Shown in pieces: positions 49,901 through 57,559 of a DNA stretch of 64,000 nucleotides. This DNA comes from Mesorhizobium sp. 113-3-3 (GTDB taxonomy: Bacteria > Pseudomonadota > Alphaproteobacteria > Rhizobiales > Rhizobiaceae). The notes beneath the pieces are model-generated. The model did not search any database, had not been told where the DNA came from, and saw only the letters and a program-made list of their open reading frames with translations. Within the stretch, counting starts at the first letter, position 1. Every line of letters begins with the position of its first letter. The stretch is taken from assembly GCF_016756495.1 (NCBI RefSeq), contig NZ_AP023243.1:5150501-5214500 (forward strand), written 5' to 3'. Position numbers and translations under genes: made by a program.

Positions 49901-50208
49901 TCTCGGCCGCGGCGAGTCTGGCGGAAGACATGCCGGATCAAGGGTGCCCGAAGGAGCCGCATCCGCCAAGCGAGTCCTGGCATCCCCGGGATGTCCACGC
50001 CGCGCTTTCGGGCCTCAGGCGATCTGGCAATGCCTAGAAGCACCACCCCTCGAAATTCGCCATGCTGGAGCCGGGACAGATTGTCTGCGGCCCCGCCTGC
50101 GTCGGGTGCCCTCCCCAGGACAGTCTCGTAGGCAGCGCGAATAAAGGCTTGATCATCCGATTCGGCGAGGATTTCGGCCGCCGTGCGAACCTTAAGTGTC
50201 ATTCTCAT
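46960..50208 (-). CDS. Multidomain glycosyltransferase with DUF4214-like N-terminus
   Basis: This 1082-residue protein starts at the ATG at 50208 behind AAGGAGTGCG. Residues ~17-72 (DDQAFIRAAYETVLGRAPDA, then GEFRGVVLLGIARSPEARKR) resemble the DUF4214/phycobilisome-linker-like repeat found in surface glycoproteins and glycosyltransferases. The middle (~150-700) looks like a degenerate GT-B unit (VIETIVPPAAEGRSNVV, VTLHLRDRLERESVLAEADF, LDALWKGVPCIVGGHADVEP). From ~739 a clear GT2 GT-A domain follows: RLSICLSTYNRAGWLTRNLA, LEVLVVDNASQDNTPDVVSA and the metal site IIGDDDLTRAG at ~827. It lies between the FkbM genes and likely builds part of the same polymer. Confidence 0.82.
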   Translation of the reverse strand: MRMTLKVRTAAEILAESDDQAFIRAAYETVLGRAPDAGGAADNLSRLQHGEFRGVVLLGIARSPEARKRGVDIPGMPGLAWRMRLLRAPLIRHVFRQTRRGRDQIAQNALRRGTQDAADNGTRASDVSVKPGQIVWPSRSRVGIPMEVVAPRGKRANVDDVFLLLGVHEQLSEPASERLRHLRTAWAARGHVRPIVWSTVSRKLHPTDIDGASQSNELVLDPSSCSGGGWLLVPAALHPAPGTTDLVGVDVVMEAHRLGLRTAFIFEGADALRRPENQQGEAQAHEAYLQALLLADVVLPVSREAADDLVTIFTQHHFADWGPVIETIVPPAAEGRSNVVAWSDYVRLTRGVLRRTSDAARRINALYYWIPPLASPPRLAFAQALAQTLAEMGIRLVPVKWNAAISKLEAAEPVGGGEAIAWSDWVDPSAADAPQWVLAAADATTGDLKDAVSSMAARGLRLAVILGDENRSMSRTLSEIEWSAYEGLVRADKILALSADRYEHLYRCLLSWRGKVHTLEDRFKILEGPTERLGIRRGVRPRKAGAGAVKCVMWVPADQPVILTRILDVADKAMRQTGTLLDITIFDPLRPETAGVLDKGSPVTLHLRDRLERESVLAEADFVLHAGKFGVDEPDVLDALWKGVPCIVGGHADVEPESGTINVGFESGNSLFDGLVRMIRPAWREALSEEAVARPVRAWADYAQTLCEELAADRLGDVRRPLGKPRQDASTSPLKLARRPRLSICLSTYNRAGWLTRNLANIYSQISGEREDLEVLVVDNASQDNTPDVVSAFFDRPNFRFHRNAKNVGMLGNLAVTAQRARGEYVWIIGDDDLTRAGCIATVLDVLHRHPGIGLVYLNYGYTSEANPLGITDLEGFLNAYNVLEPAGPDELSTVKELAAKNENFYTAIYSHVYRRDHAMRSYCQQTVGRPFSSMLTCIPTSYYVLNFMPDEPAYWIGDPSLVVNSNVSWVDYGTLFDLEQLPRAWDLAERNGADQGAVDRRRANRLWLVAMMWKDIFENDRANNSPYFNAARVLMRLKHLPEIDAYVPEMHRIYVKAHEVGHPAAGMPPSELFSAFQIQHP

Positions 50209-50592
50209 CGCACTCCTTGATTTCCGCTGCCGCTCTGAACAAAGGAGCGGGCACCGGCGGCGAGATCCTATCCATCATAGTCAGCAAGAAGCTTGATGTG
50301 CATGAAGTTTCCCAACTCCAGCAGCGCGCGCACAGCCTGCCGGTCGAAGACTGCACCTTGCCCGCTTATATCGGCTTGGCGGTGTTGACCGCCTTCAGCG
50401 TTGCCGAAAAGGAGCGGCGATCCCTGGTATTCGCAACATCCGCTTGCGTGGCAATCTGCAGGAGCGGATTTGGCTCGTGTTGGACATGGGCAGGGTCAGC
50501 GAGGCACTTCAACTTGGTCTCCATGACGCGTATCCGATCGAAAAATTCCCCCTTGGGCAGGAAGCCGATATATCTGCCAGAAGCAACAATCT
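50209..50592. other. Gene-free 384-bp stretch, possible decayed coding sequence
   Basis: No convincing intact gene was found. On the minus strand, two frames give plausible fragments: one with LEIVASGRYIGFLPKGEFFD up to a TAA at 50366-50368, and one with AVFDRQAVRALLELGNFMHI ending TAG at 50276-50278 or nearby. They would need frameshifts to join, so this may be a gene remnant or chance. A 149-codon frame on the plus strand has no RBS. Confidence 0.35.
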
Positions 50593-52935
50593 CTAGGCAT
50601 GCCAGCGCCCGGGATCGCGGCGGATTGCCTCAATCATCCCCATGAGAATCGCTCCTTGATTCTTGAAATCGTGCGCATTCCGCCATTCCAGGGCAGCGCT
50701 ACGCACCGACCGGCATTGCTGGGTATCGTGTTCCAGGTGACCGAGCGTCTCCGCGATGCCTTTTGCGATGTCGCCCGGTGAGACGCCCGGCATACGGAAA
50801 ACAGCGTCCCCAAGTTCGTCGAAGATGGGAATCGGAGTGACCAATAGAGGACTGCCTGATGCCAGACTAAACCGAGCTGCTGCGCTGGCTGCCTCGCCGG
50901 TCGCCTGATAGGAATTCACGATCAGGTCCGCCTCTTGCAGCAGAAGCAGACACTGCTCATCCGACAGATAGTCCGTGCGGAGGTCGACCAGGCCCTCCAG
51001 GTCGAATTGGTGGATTGTTCTTCGGACCTTTTCCACCTCATCCTCCGAAACGCTGGCAGGATATTGCGCGTTCAGCATCAGCAGGCGCATGGAAACCCCT
51101 TGCTTAACCAGAATTCCGATGGCTTCGACCAGTTCGGGAAGCCCTTTCCCAGGCAGGCAGAAACCAAAGGAGGCGATGAGCGTGCCGTCCCGACTCTGTC
51201 GCGCTCTGGCCGGGCGATCCGCGCCGGCGATGACGCCCAGGGGAAAGAGCGTCACGTTGTCGATCAAGCCCATAGCCTCCAGTCGTGCCACATCGGCGGG
51301 AGCATGAGCGAGCAGGCGATGGCATTTCCTGAGGCCGGAGATCAGGCTGGCCAGTTGAAGGTTCGGATCGTCCTTCGAATGATCGACCGTAGAGTGGAGC
51401 TCCATGATCACCACAATTCCGCGTGCGACTGCTTCCTCGATAAATGCTGCGAGTTCGGTGTGGTTGTAGAAGCCATAATTGAAGTGGATGACCAACGCAC
51501 CAACCTCGGCCTGCTCCAAATCATCGAGTATGGCAGACAGGCCATTCACGCCCTTGCCGAGCGACCATATCCTGCGGCAGTTTTCCGCGTCGGGCCGGGT
51601 GCGAGGCTCCTGGTGCGCGGCATAGACAACCACATTCTCTTGCGGCAAGCCGTCGATTAGATGCGCAGCCGCAGCGGCTATGCCGCATTTGACGTTCCAC
51701 GTCGTGACCCATCCTACCTTGCGATGACGGCTCACCGATCTTGAGGCGGGACGTCCGGCCCTTTTGCTGAAAACATCGCGCTCGACCGATTTGAGCAGAC
51801 TGAGCTTACCCGCCAAGTTCTTCAGGCGCTCTACAGTTGGCGGTGCCATCCCCATTTCCTGCAAGGCGAGTCCCGCTCGGCCACGCATAAGTTCCCGTGC
51901 GGCACGGATTGGACCTGTCAGCCGCCACGATGTACTGGCGTGCAATTGAGCCAATCGCGCTTTGATCTCGCCGGCGTGTATGGCTGCGCGCGTTTCCGCC
52001 TGCGCCCTGCGGGTCTCCGCATCTGCCGCGCGCGCCTGCGCTTCTGTCATACGTGCTTCTGCCTCAACTGAGCGCGCTTGTGCCTGCGCTATCTCTGCCT
52101 CTGCCTCTGCTGCGCGGGTTTCCGCCTGCGTCGCACGTGCCTCTGCCTCGGTGACGCGCCTGTCCGCCAACGCGACTGTCTGTCCTGCACGCGCTTCCGC
52201 CTCCCCGGCACGCCTTTCGGCGCCGACGATCCTGTTGAGATGCTCCGCGTCGGTCGCGCGGATAAAGTCGTCGAATATATTCGGCGGCGCCGCGAACGAT
52301 GGCGCCAATTCGTCCCAGAGTTCCGCAGCAATGTAGAATCTGTTCAAACCGTCGAACCACACGAACCGGTAGTTTGCGGCCAAAAGTAGCGGCTCCCAAA
52401 TCGCATGATTCTGTTCTTGCGAATTTGGCTTCGTCGCCTCGACCAAGACGATCCAAGGTCGATGGTTTGTGAAATCTGCTCCGGCCAAGACATCGCGCTC
52501 AGCCCCTTCAACGTCGATTTTCAGGAAATGGATATCTGCTGGAGCATACTCGGCGCAGATAGAAGCCAATGTCCGCGACGGAACCTCGTGTTCCCGGATC
52601 TCGTATCCGGCCAAACGATGCTGTTCGGCGATGACCCGGTCCATGGTCGACATGCCGGTGCCGACCACCTCGAAGAAAGGCACCTTCCCTGCACTGGCGC
52701 CGGCCGCGACAGCCAAAGTCACGTCGCGGGGGCGCGCGCCGGCGATGCGCGCGACATAGGGTGGATTGGCCTCGATATTGATCCCACGCCAGCCATGGTC
52801 GCTGAAGGCCCGCGTAACAGAGTATTCGTCCGGATGCGCGGCGCCCACATCAATCCAGAATCCTTGCGGGATATGCTTGAGAGCCCGCCAAAGCATAACA
52901 TCTTCAAAATTCTGAGCGTATGAAATGAAGGTCAA
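50593..52935 (-). CDS. FkbM methyltransferase-coiled coil-glycosyltransferase fusion
   Basis: This 780-residue protein has three parts. Residues 1-230 are an FkbM SAM-dependent methyltransferase (FISYAQNFEDVMLWRALKHI, GFWIDVGAAHPDEYSVTRAF, FLKIDVEGAERDVLAGADF, EATKPNSQEQNHAIWEPLLL). Residues ~235-330 are a heptad-like coiled coil of repeated EAEAR-A-[TQ]-QAE units, ending at the ASTSWRLTGPIR motif shared with the broken paralogue. Residues ~405-775 are a GT4-type transferase (VGWVTTWNVKCGIAAAAAHL, ELHSTVDHSKDDPN, GFCLPGKGLPELVEAIGILV, NSYQATGEAASAAARFSLAS). The fusion suggests that methylation of a sugar is tied to elongation. The gene precedes the 1082-residue transferase and follows wzm-wzt on the same strand. 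Confidence 0.88.
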   Translation of the reverse strand: MTFISYAQNFEDVMLWRALKHIPQGFWIDVGAAHPDEYSVTRAFSDHGWRGINIEANPPYVARIAGARPRDVTLAVAAGASAGKVPFFEVVGTGMSTMDRVIAEQHRLAGYEIREHEVPSRTLASICAEYAPADIHFLKIDVEGAERDVLAGADFTNHRPWIVLVEATKPNSQEQNHAIWEPLLLAANYRFVWFDGLNRFYIAAELWDELAPSFAAPPNIFDDFIRATDAEHLNRIVGAERRAGEAEARAGQTVALADRRVTEAEARATQAETRAAEAEAEIAQAQARSVEAEARMTEAQARAADAETRRAQAETRAAIHAGEIKARLAQLHASTSWRLTGPIRAARELMRGRAGLALQEMGMAPPTVERLKNLAGKLSLLKSVERDVFSKRAGRPASRSVSRHRKVGWVTTWNVKCGIAAAAAHLIDGLPQENVVVYAAHQEPRTRPDAENCRRIWSLGKGVNGLSAILDDLEQAEVGALVIHFNYGFYNHTELAAFIEEAVARGIVVIMELHSTVDHSKDDPNLQLASLISGLRKCHRLLAHAPADVARLEAMGLIDNVTLFPLGVIAGADRPARARQSRDGTLIASFGFCLPGKGLPELVEAIGILVKQGVSMRLLMLNAQYPASVSEDEVEKVRRTIHQFDLEGLVDLRTDYLSDEQCLLLLQEADLIVNSYQATGEAASAAARFSLASGSPLLVTPIPIFDELGDAVFRMPGVSPGDIAKGIAETLGHLEHDTQQCRSVRSAALEWRNAHDFKNQGAILMGMIEAIRRDPGRWHA

Positions 52936-53127
52936 AGGAAGTACCGTTGTGTCCGAATCTCGATTGGTAGCCAGCTCGGCTTAGTGTCAGGCGCAGTCTC
53001 TCGGCCCCCTAAGCGAGCGGTGCGAAGAGCGGGGTAGGCGAGCCGAGTCGGATTTGCTTTAGCGTACCGTCTCATCCATCGCGCCGTTGGCTGGGCTTCA
53101 GCCTACACATACATAAGGGCCTGCGAT

Positions 53128-53156
53128 TGGCATCGTCTACAACCTCGTTGCATTTA
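53128..53156 (-). repeat. Leader/start segment shared with 46850-46878, without an intact gene
   Basis: The minus strand reads GAGGTTGTAGACG followed by ATG CCA ATC, like the start of the broken fkbM gene, but stops after about 11 codons. It lies within the 237-bp gap between wzt and the FkbM-fusion gene and looks like the footprint of a deleted or rearranged fkbM paralogue. Confidence 0.45.
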
Positions 53157-53172
53157 TTCTTGGTTCAAACAC

Positions 53173-53925
53173 TCAACCGAAATAGGCAGGCAGGACCTCA
53201 TCTGTAGGGCCGTCCATGCGCACACGGCCGTGTTCCATCCACAGGATGCGGTTGCAATTCTTTCGCAGCAGATCGCACGAATGGCTGGCAAGGACGAGGA
53301 TCTTGGTCGTCTCCACGATCTCGCGCAGCCGCCGGTCGGCCTTGTGCTTGAAGTCCTCGTCGCCGGTCGAAAGCCATTCGTCCATCACCAGGATCTCCGG
53401 CCGGATCGCCGTCGACGTCGAGAACGCCAGGCGAAGCTGCATGCCCGACGAATAGGTCCGGAACGGCATATCAAGAAAATCGCCCAGTCCGGTGAACTCG
53501 GCGATCTCATCGAATTGCTCGCGCAATTCATTCGGCCGCATGCCCATCATCGCCGCCCGCAGCCTGATGTTCTCGCGCCCCGTTGCTTCCGGGTCGATGC
53601 CCAGGGAGATGTTGATCAGCGATACGCATTCGCCCTGGATCACCGCCGAGCCGCTCGTCGGCCTGTAGATGCCCGACAGCACGCGCAGCAGTGTCGTCTT
53701 GCCGGAGCCGTTGTGGCCGACGAGGCCGATGCGGTCCCCCTCGTTCACCGAAAAGCTCACATCCTCCAGTCCGCGCACGATGACATGGCCATCGACCCGA
53801 CGGTCGATCGCGCCGCCCGTGGCCACACTCAGCACCCTGTTCTTGAGGGACCGGCTTGCTGCGTTGAAGACCGGAAATTCGACCGAGACGCCGGTCGGTA
53901 TGATGGAAGCCATAGCAGGGATCAT
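53173..53925 (-). CDS. wzt: Polysaccharide ABC exporter ATP-binding protein (Wzt-like)
   Basis: This 250-residue ATPase carries Walker A GLVGHNGSGKTTLLRVL, the polysaccharide-exporter pattern SGSAVIQGECVSLINISLGI with ATGRENIRLRAAMMGM, signature YSSGMQLRLAFSTSTAI, Walker B ILVMDEWLSTGDEDF and His in LASHSCDL. It opens with ISVEFPVFNA-type VSVEFPVFNAASRSLKNRVL. It lacks the ~150-200-residue C-terminal sugar-binding domain of O9a-type Wzt and so resembles the short KpsT/RfbE class. The ATG overlaps the wzm stop (ATGA). It drives export of a completed lipid-linked polysaccharide. The longer frame from 54849 is a shadow of the permease gene. Confidence 0.93.
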   Translation of the reverse strand: MIPAMASIIPTGVSVEFPVFNAASRSLKNRVLSVATGGAIDRRVDGHVIVRGLEDVSFSVNEGDRIGLVGHNGSGKTTLLRVLSGIYRPTSGSAVIQGECVSLINISLGIDPEATGRENIRLRAAMMGMRPNELREQFDEIAEFTGLGDFLDMPFRTYSSGMQLRLAFSTSTAIRPEILVMDEWLSTGDEDFKHKADRRLREIVETTKILVLASHSCDLLRKNCNRILWMEHGRVRMDGPTDEVLPAYFG

Positions 53926-54821
53926 AGCCAATAGGGGATGCGATGACGATAACGGCCAAACAGCAACAGGGCGGCCGCCCAGCCAACGATCGCAAACACG
54001 ATGCACGTCATCCAGCTCGTCGCCGACGCGAACTCGCCCAGCAGCGGGTCGCGCACGACACTGAGGAGGTGGTAGAAGGGATTGAGCTCCAGCAACAACC
54101 TTGAAATGCCCTCGGGCAGCGTTCGCGTCATCCACATGACCGGGGTCAGGTACATGACGACCTGCAGGAGGTTCTGCATCACCTGCGTCATGTCGCGGTA
54201 GCGCGCGCACAGCACCGCCACGATCAGCATGATCCAGAGCAGATTGAGCGACAAAATGACAAAGCCGGGCAGCGCCAGGAAAACCTGCCAAGTCGGCATG
54301 CGCCCGACAGCCAGCAGGACCAACGGGTAGATGAGAATGTTGTGGCCGAAAATGATGGCGTTGCGGTAGAGCACGCGCAACACATGGGTGAACAGCGGCA
54401 TGCGCACCTGCAGGATGATGCCCTCGGCTCCGACAAAGGCCGTACATCCCTCGTTGATCGACGACGCAATGAACCCCCAGAAGATCAGGCTGACGCAGAT
54501 ATAGGGCAGATATTCCTGCATCGGCGTGCGAAAGAGCGTGCCGAAGACGAGCCCGAGCGCACCGATCAGGACGCCCATGTTGATGGTCAGCCAGAACGCG
54601 CCGACCCGCGAGCGCCGATAGCGCTGGGCCACATCCTGCCAACTGAACGTCGTGGCAAGGTGGTGTTTCTTCAGCGAAGAACTTATGTCGGCGAAGGCCT
54701 CTTCGAGGACGCCTGTCTTGGTCGGCAGCATATGTCGAGATGTCCCGATCGCGTGTTCTGCCCAGGCCCGGCGGTGTGCGACGGCTTCGATACATGATTG
54801 CCGTGTGCGCTTCAAGTTCAT
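53922..54821 (-). CDS. wzm: Polysaccharide ABC exporter permease (Wzm-like)
   Basis: This ABC-2-type permease has 299 residues from the ATG at 54821, or 269 from 54731, which fits the usual Wzm length better; neither has a strong RBS. The sequence shows DVAQRYRRSRVGAFWLTINM at the first amphipathic helix and helix 1. Six helices are present (GVLIGALGLVFGTLFRTPMQ, YICVSLIFWGFIASSINEGC and others). The loop PVMWMTRTLPEGISRLLLEL is followed by NPFYHLLSVVRDPLLG, the family hallmark. With Wzt it forms the channel for exporting O-antigen or capsule from the cytoplasm. It lies at the start of a leftward unit and is divergent to the glycosyltransferase genes at 55105. Confidence 0.93.
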   Translation of the reverse strand: MNLKRTRQSCIEAVAHRRAWAEHAIGTSRHMLPTKTGVLEEAFADISSSLKKHHLATTFSWQDVAQRYRRSRVGAFWLTINMGVLIGALGLVFGTLFRTPMQEYLPYICVSLIFWGFIASSINEGCTAFVGAEGIILQVRMPLFTHVLRVLYRNAIIFGHNILIYPLVLLAVGRMPTWQVFLALPGFVILSLNLLWIMLIVAVLCARYRDMTQVMQNLLQVVMYLTPVMWMTRTLPEGISRLLLELNPFYHLLSVVRDPLLGEFASATSWMTCIVFAIVGWAAALLLFGRYRHRIPYWL

Positions 54822-55104
54822 GAATGTCGAAGTCAAACCGATTGGGCAATGCGCAATTCGCGACGAAATCACGACGTGGGCCCTCCAGCCAGATGCGTTG
54901 GGGTCCTCGTCACCATGGCTCGCATTACACCTGGCGTACAAGATCCGCGCGTGTCGCAGCCATGTTGCAATGGAGTTCAACTCTGCTATGCGGAAGGAAG
55001 TCTCGCGCCAGGCATGAAATGTCGGGATCAATGCGGAAACCTGATATCACCACTGAAGTGCCCGCTATCTGCACCGCACGCAGTTCATTGTACCCAGATC
55101 GTAA

Positions 55105-56223
55105 ATGAAAATCGGAATCGACGCACGCAACCTTGTGCCTGGCCTCACGGGTATCGGAAGATATGTCGTCGAGATGACGCGGGCGCTCGTCGCAGCCGAG
55201 CATCGACCGATTCTCTATCTCCCCGAACCGCCGGCCAAGGGGCTTGGCGAACTCGTTGGGGCCGATATGCGTGTCGCGGCTTTCCCAGGCGCTGCCGCTC
55301 GCATGATCTGGTCGCAAACGGCGCTGCCGCTCGCCGCGGTCAACGACGCGGTCGATGTCTTTTGGGGACCGGCACACCGGCTTCCCTTCCGTCTGCCAGC
55401 GCCGATGCCGCGGGTGGTCACGATTCACGATCTGGTTTGGGCCCATGCGCCTGAAACCATGCGTTGGCAGACATGGGCGGCGGAGCGCGCCTTTGTGGGA
55501 GCCGCGGTGCGCCGGGCTGACGCTATTGTCGTGGACTCGAATTCAACGGAAGGCGCGCTCAGGAAGAGATACCCCGGCCTGGAAGCTCCAGTGACAACGA
55601 TCTATCCCGGCCACACCCGCCTCTTGCCAGGCGACATCGCGGCCGCGCGCGCGCGTTTTGGAATTGACCGGCCCTATCTGCTGTTTGTGGGGACCCTTGA
55701 GCCCCGCAAGAATCTGGTTCGCCTTTTGCAGGCCTGGGCCGGCCTTGACCCAGTGGTCCGTTCCGGGCATCTGCTGGTTATCGCCGGTGGGCAGGGTTGG
55801 CACCTCGGCGATCTCCGGTCTCGCCTGGCGGATCTCGGCATTTCCGACCAGGTGCGGCTTACCGGATATCTGGATGACACCGATCTGGCATCGCTTTATG
55901 CTGGAGCCCGGGCCCTTACCATGCCGTCGCTCTATGAAGGGTTCGGCTTGCCCATTCTGGAGGCAAATGGTTTTGGGGTACCGGTTCTGACCTCCAACGT
56001 CTCTTCAATGCCCGAAGTTGCCGGCGAAGGCGCCATGCTGGTCGATCCGCTGTCCGTCAGCGACCTCGCCGCAAGACTGCACCAACTGCTTGCCGACGAT
56101 CGGGATCTTGCGCGACAAGCCGCGATCGCCAGGGCCAATGCCGCGCGTTTCGACTGGCACCTCAGCGCAAGGCGCTTGGTCGAGGTTTTCGACAAGGCCA
56201 TTGCCAAGCGGAAAAGCCGCTGA
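55105..56223 (+). CDS. GT4-family glycosyltransferase
   Basis: This 372-residue GT-B enzyme begins MKIGIDARNLVPGLTGIGRY, the common start of mannosyltransferase-like GT4 proteins. The donor domain has LLFVGTLEPRKNLVRLLQAW, IAGGQGWHLGDLRSRL and the E-x7-E retaining motif in MPSLYEGFGLPILEANGFGV followed by PVLTSNVSSMPEVAGEGAML. It is the first gene of a rightward run, its stop lying 2 bp before the next start. The upstream 283-bp region is shared with divergent wzm. The likely donor is GDP-mannose or a similar sugar nucleotide; the GMP/AGE fusion at 1-1880 could supply GDP-mannose. Confidence 0.93.
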   Translation: MKIGIDARNLVPGLTGIGRYVVEMTRALVAAEHRPILYLPEPPAKGLGELVGADMRVAAFPGAAARMIWSQTALPLAAVNDAVDVFWGPAHRLPFRLPAPMPRVVTIHDLVWAHAPETMRWQTWAAERAFVGAAVRRADAIVVDSNSTEGALRKRYPGLEAPVTTIYPGHTRLLPGDIAAARARFGIDRPYLLFVGTLEPRKNLVRLLQAWAGLDPVVRSGHLLVIAGGQGWHLGDLRSRLADLGISDQVRLTGYLDDTDLASLYAGARALTMPSLYEGFGLPILEANGFGVPVLTSNVSSMPEVAGEGAMLVDPLSVSDLAARLHQLLADDRDLARQAAIARANAARFDWHLSARRLVEVFDKAIAKRKSR

Positions 56224-56224
56224 C

Positions 56225-57334
56225 ATGCGCGTCCTTCACTTTTTCAAGACTTACTGGCCCGACACGTTCGGCGGCATGGAACGAGCAATCCATGCAATCG
56301 CATGTGGAACATCGAAACTGGGTGTCGAGCCAACGGTGCTCTCGCTCAGCCGCAAGCCGGAGGAGAACAGCGTCTTCTTCGATGGGCATTGGGCCTACAA
56401 GGCACACCTCGATCTGGAAATCGCTTCGACGGGTTTTTCGCTCGGGGCCTTCAAGCGCTTCGGCGAACTGGCGTCGCAAGTCGATGTGATTCACTATCAT
56501 TTTCCCTGGCCCTTCATGGACCTGGTTCATTTCGGCATGCGGGTGCGAAAGCCAACCGTGGTCACCTATCAGTCTGACATAGTCAAGCAGAGCACATTGC
56601 TGCAGATTTATCGTCCGCTGATGCACCTCTTCCTCGACAGCGTTGATCGCATTGTCGTCGCGTCCCCCAACTATCTGGAAACGAGCACGGTCCTGCGAGG
56701 ACAGCGTGCCAAGACAATCGTCATTCCGAACGGCCTGGATGTGAAGACTTATCCGGTCCCCTCCGAAGCACGGCTGCAACAATGGCGTGCGCGGTTTCCC
56801 GGCAAATTCTTCCTGTTCACCGGCGTGCTGCGTTACTACAAGGGTCTGCATGTGCTGATCGAGGCGGCACGCCTGAGCGGCTATCCGGTCGTTATTGTCG
56901 GCTCAGGTCCGATGGAGCAGGCCCTGCACGAGCAAGCTGACCGGCTGTCGAACGTGCATTTTGTCGGCGCACTGGACGAAGAGGACAAGACAGCACTTCT
57001 GACCCTGTGCAGCGGGGTCGTCTTCCCGTCCCATCTGCGCTCCGAGGCTTTTGGATTGTCTCTCGTCGAAGCTGCCATGTTCCGCAAACCCATGATCTCC
57101 TGCGAGATCGGCACCGGCACGAGCTTCATCAACCTGGACAAGGTGACGGGATTGGTCGTCCCGCCCGCCAATGCGCAAGCCTTCGCCGCAGCCATGGCAC
57201 GAATATGGACGGACACGGACATGGCTCAACGCTTCGGCCAAAACGCAGCTGAGCGATACGAGAGCCTGTTCACGTCCGAGAAAATGGCGACCTCTTATAT
57301 GAATCTCTACCAGGATCTCGTCGGCAATATCTAA
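56225..57334 (+). CDS. GT4-family glycosyltransferase
   Basis: This 369-residue enzyme begins at ATG 56225 (MRVLHFFKTYWPDTFGGMER), a typical GT4 start with the PDxFGGME acceptor loop. The donor domain has LFTGVLRYYKGLHVLIEAAR, VIVGSGPMEQALHEQA and the retaining motif RSEAFGLSLVEAAMFRKPMI followed by SCEIGTGTSFIN. The frame is open to 56018 within the preceding gene, which is not used. It is coupled to that gene with 1 bp between. Retaining transfer of a hexose or deoxyhexose is inferred; no linkage can be assigned. Confidence 0.93.
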   Translation: MRVLHFFKTYWPDTFGGMERAIHAIACGTSKLGVEPTVLSLSRKPEENSVFFDGHWAYKAHLDLEIASTGFSLGAFKRFGELASQVDVIHYHFPWPFMDLVHFGMRVRKPTVVTYQSDIVKQSTLLQIYRPLMHLFLDSVDRIVVASPNYLETSTVLRGQRAKTIVIPNGLDVKTYPVPSEARLQQWRARFPGKFFLFTGVLRYYKGLHVLIEAARLSGYPVVIVGSGPMEQALHEQADRLSNVHFVGALDEEDKTALLTLCSGVVFPSHLRSEAFGLSLVEAAMFRKPMISCEIGTGTSFINLDKVTGLVVPPANAQAFAAAMARIWTDTDMAQRFGQNAAERYESLFTSEKMATSYMNLYQDLVGNI

Positions 57335-57559
57335 CACTCCTCGGCAGCATCCAATAAACCTCAAGTCACCACGCCTTCCACGTCAGGCGACCCAAGCAAC
57401 GGCCACGATTCACCTCGACATTTATATTAATAAAGACTAACCATCGAATCGACTCCTGGACGGGCTCTTCCCATGGACGTGATATCCCAGGTCCTTTTCG
57501 CTTGTCATTCTCCGTTTGCAGCGAGTAGGAAATGGACTACGATTGCGCTGGGTTGCGGC

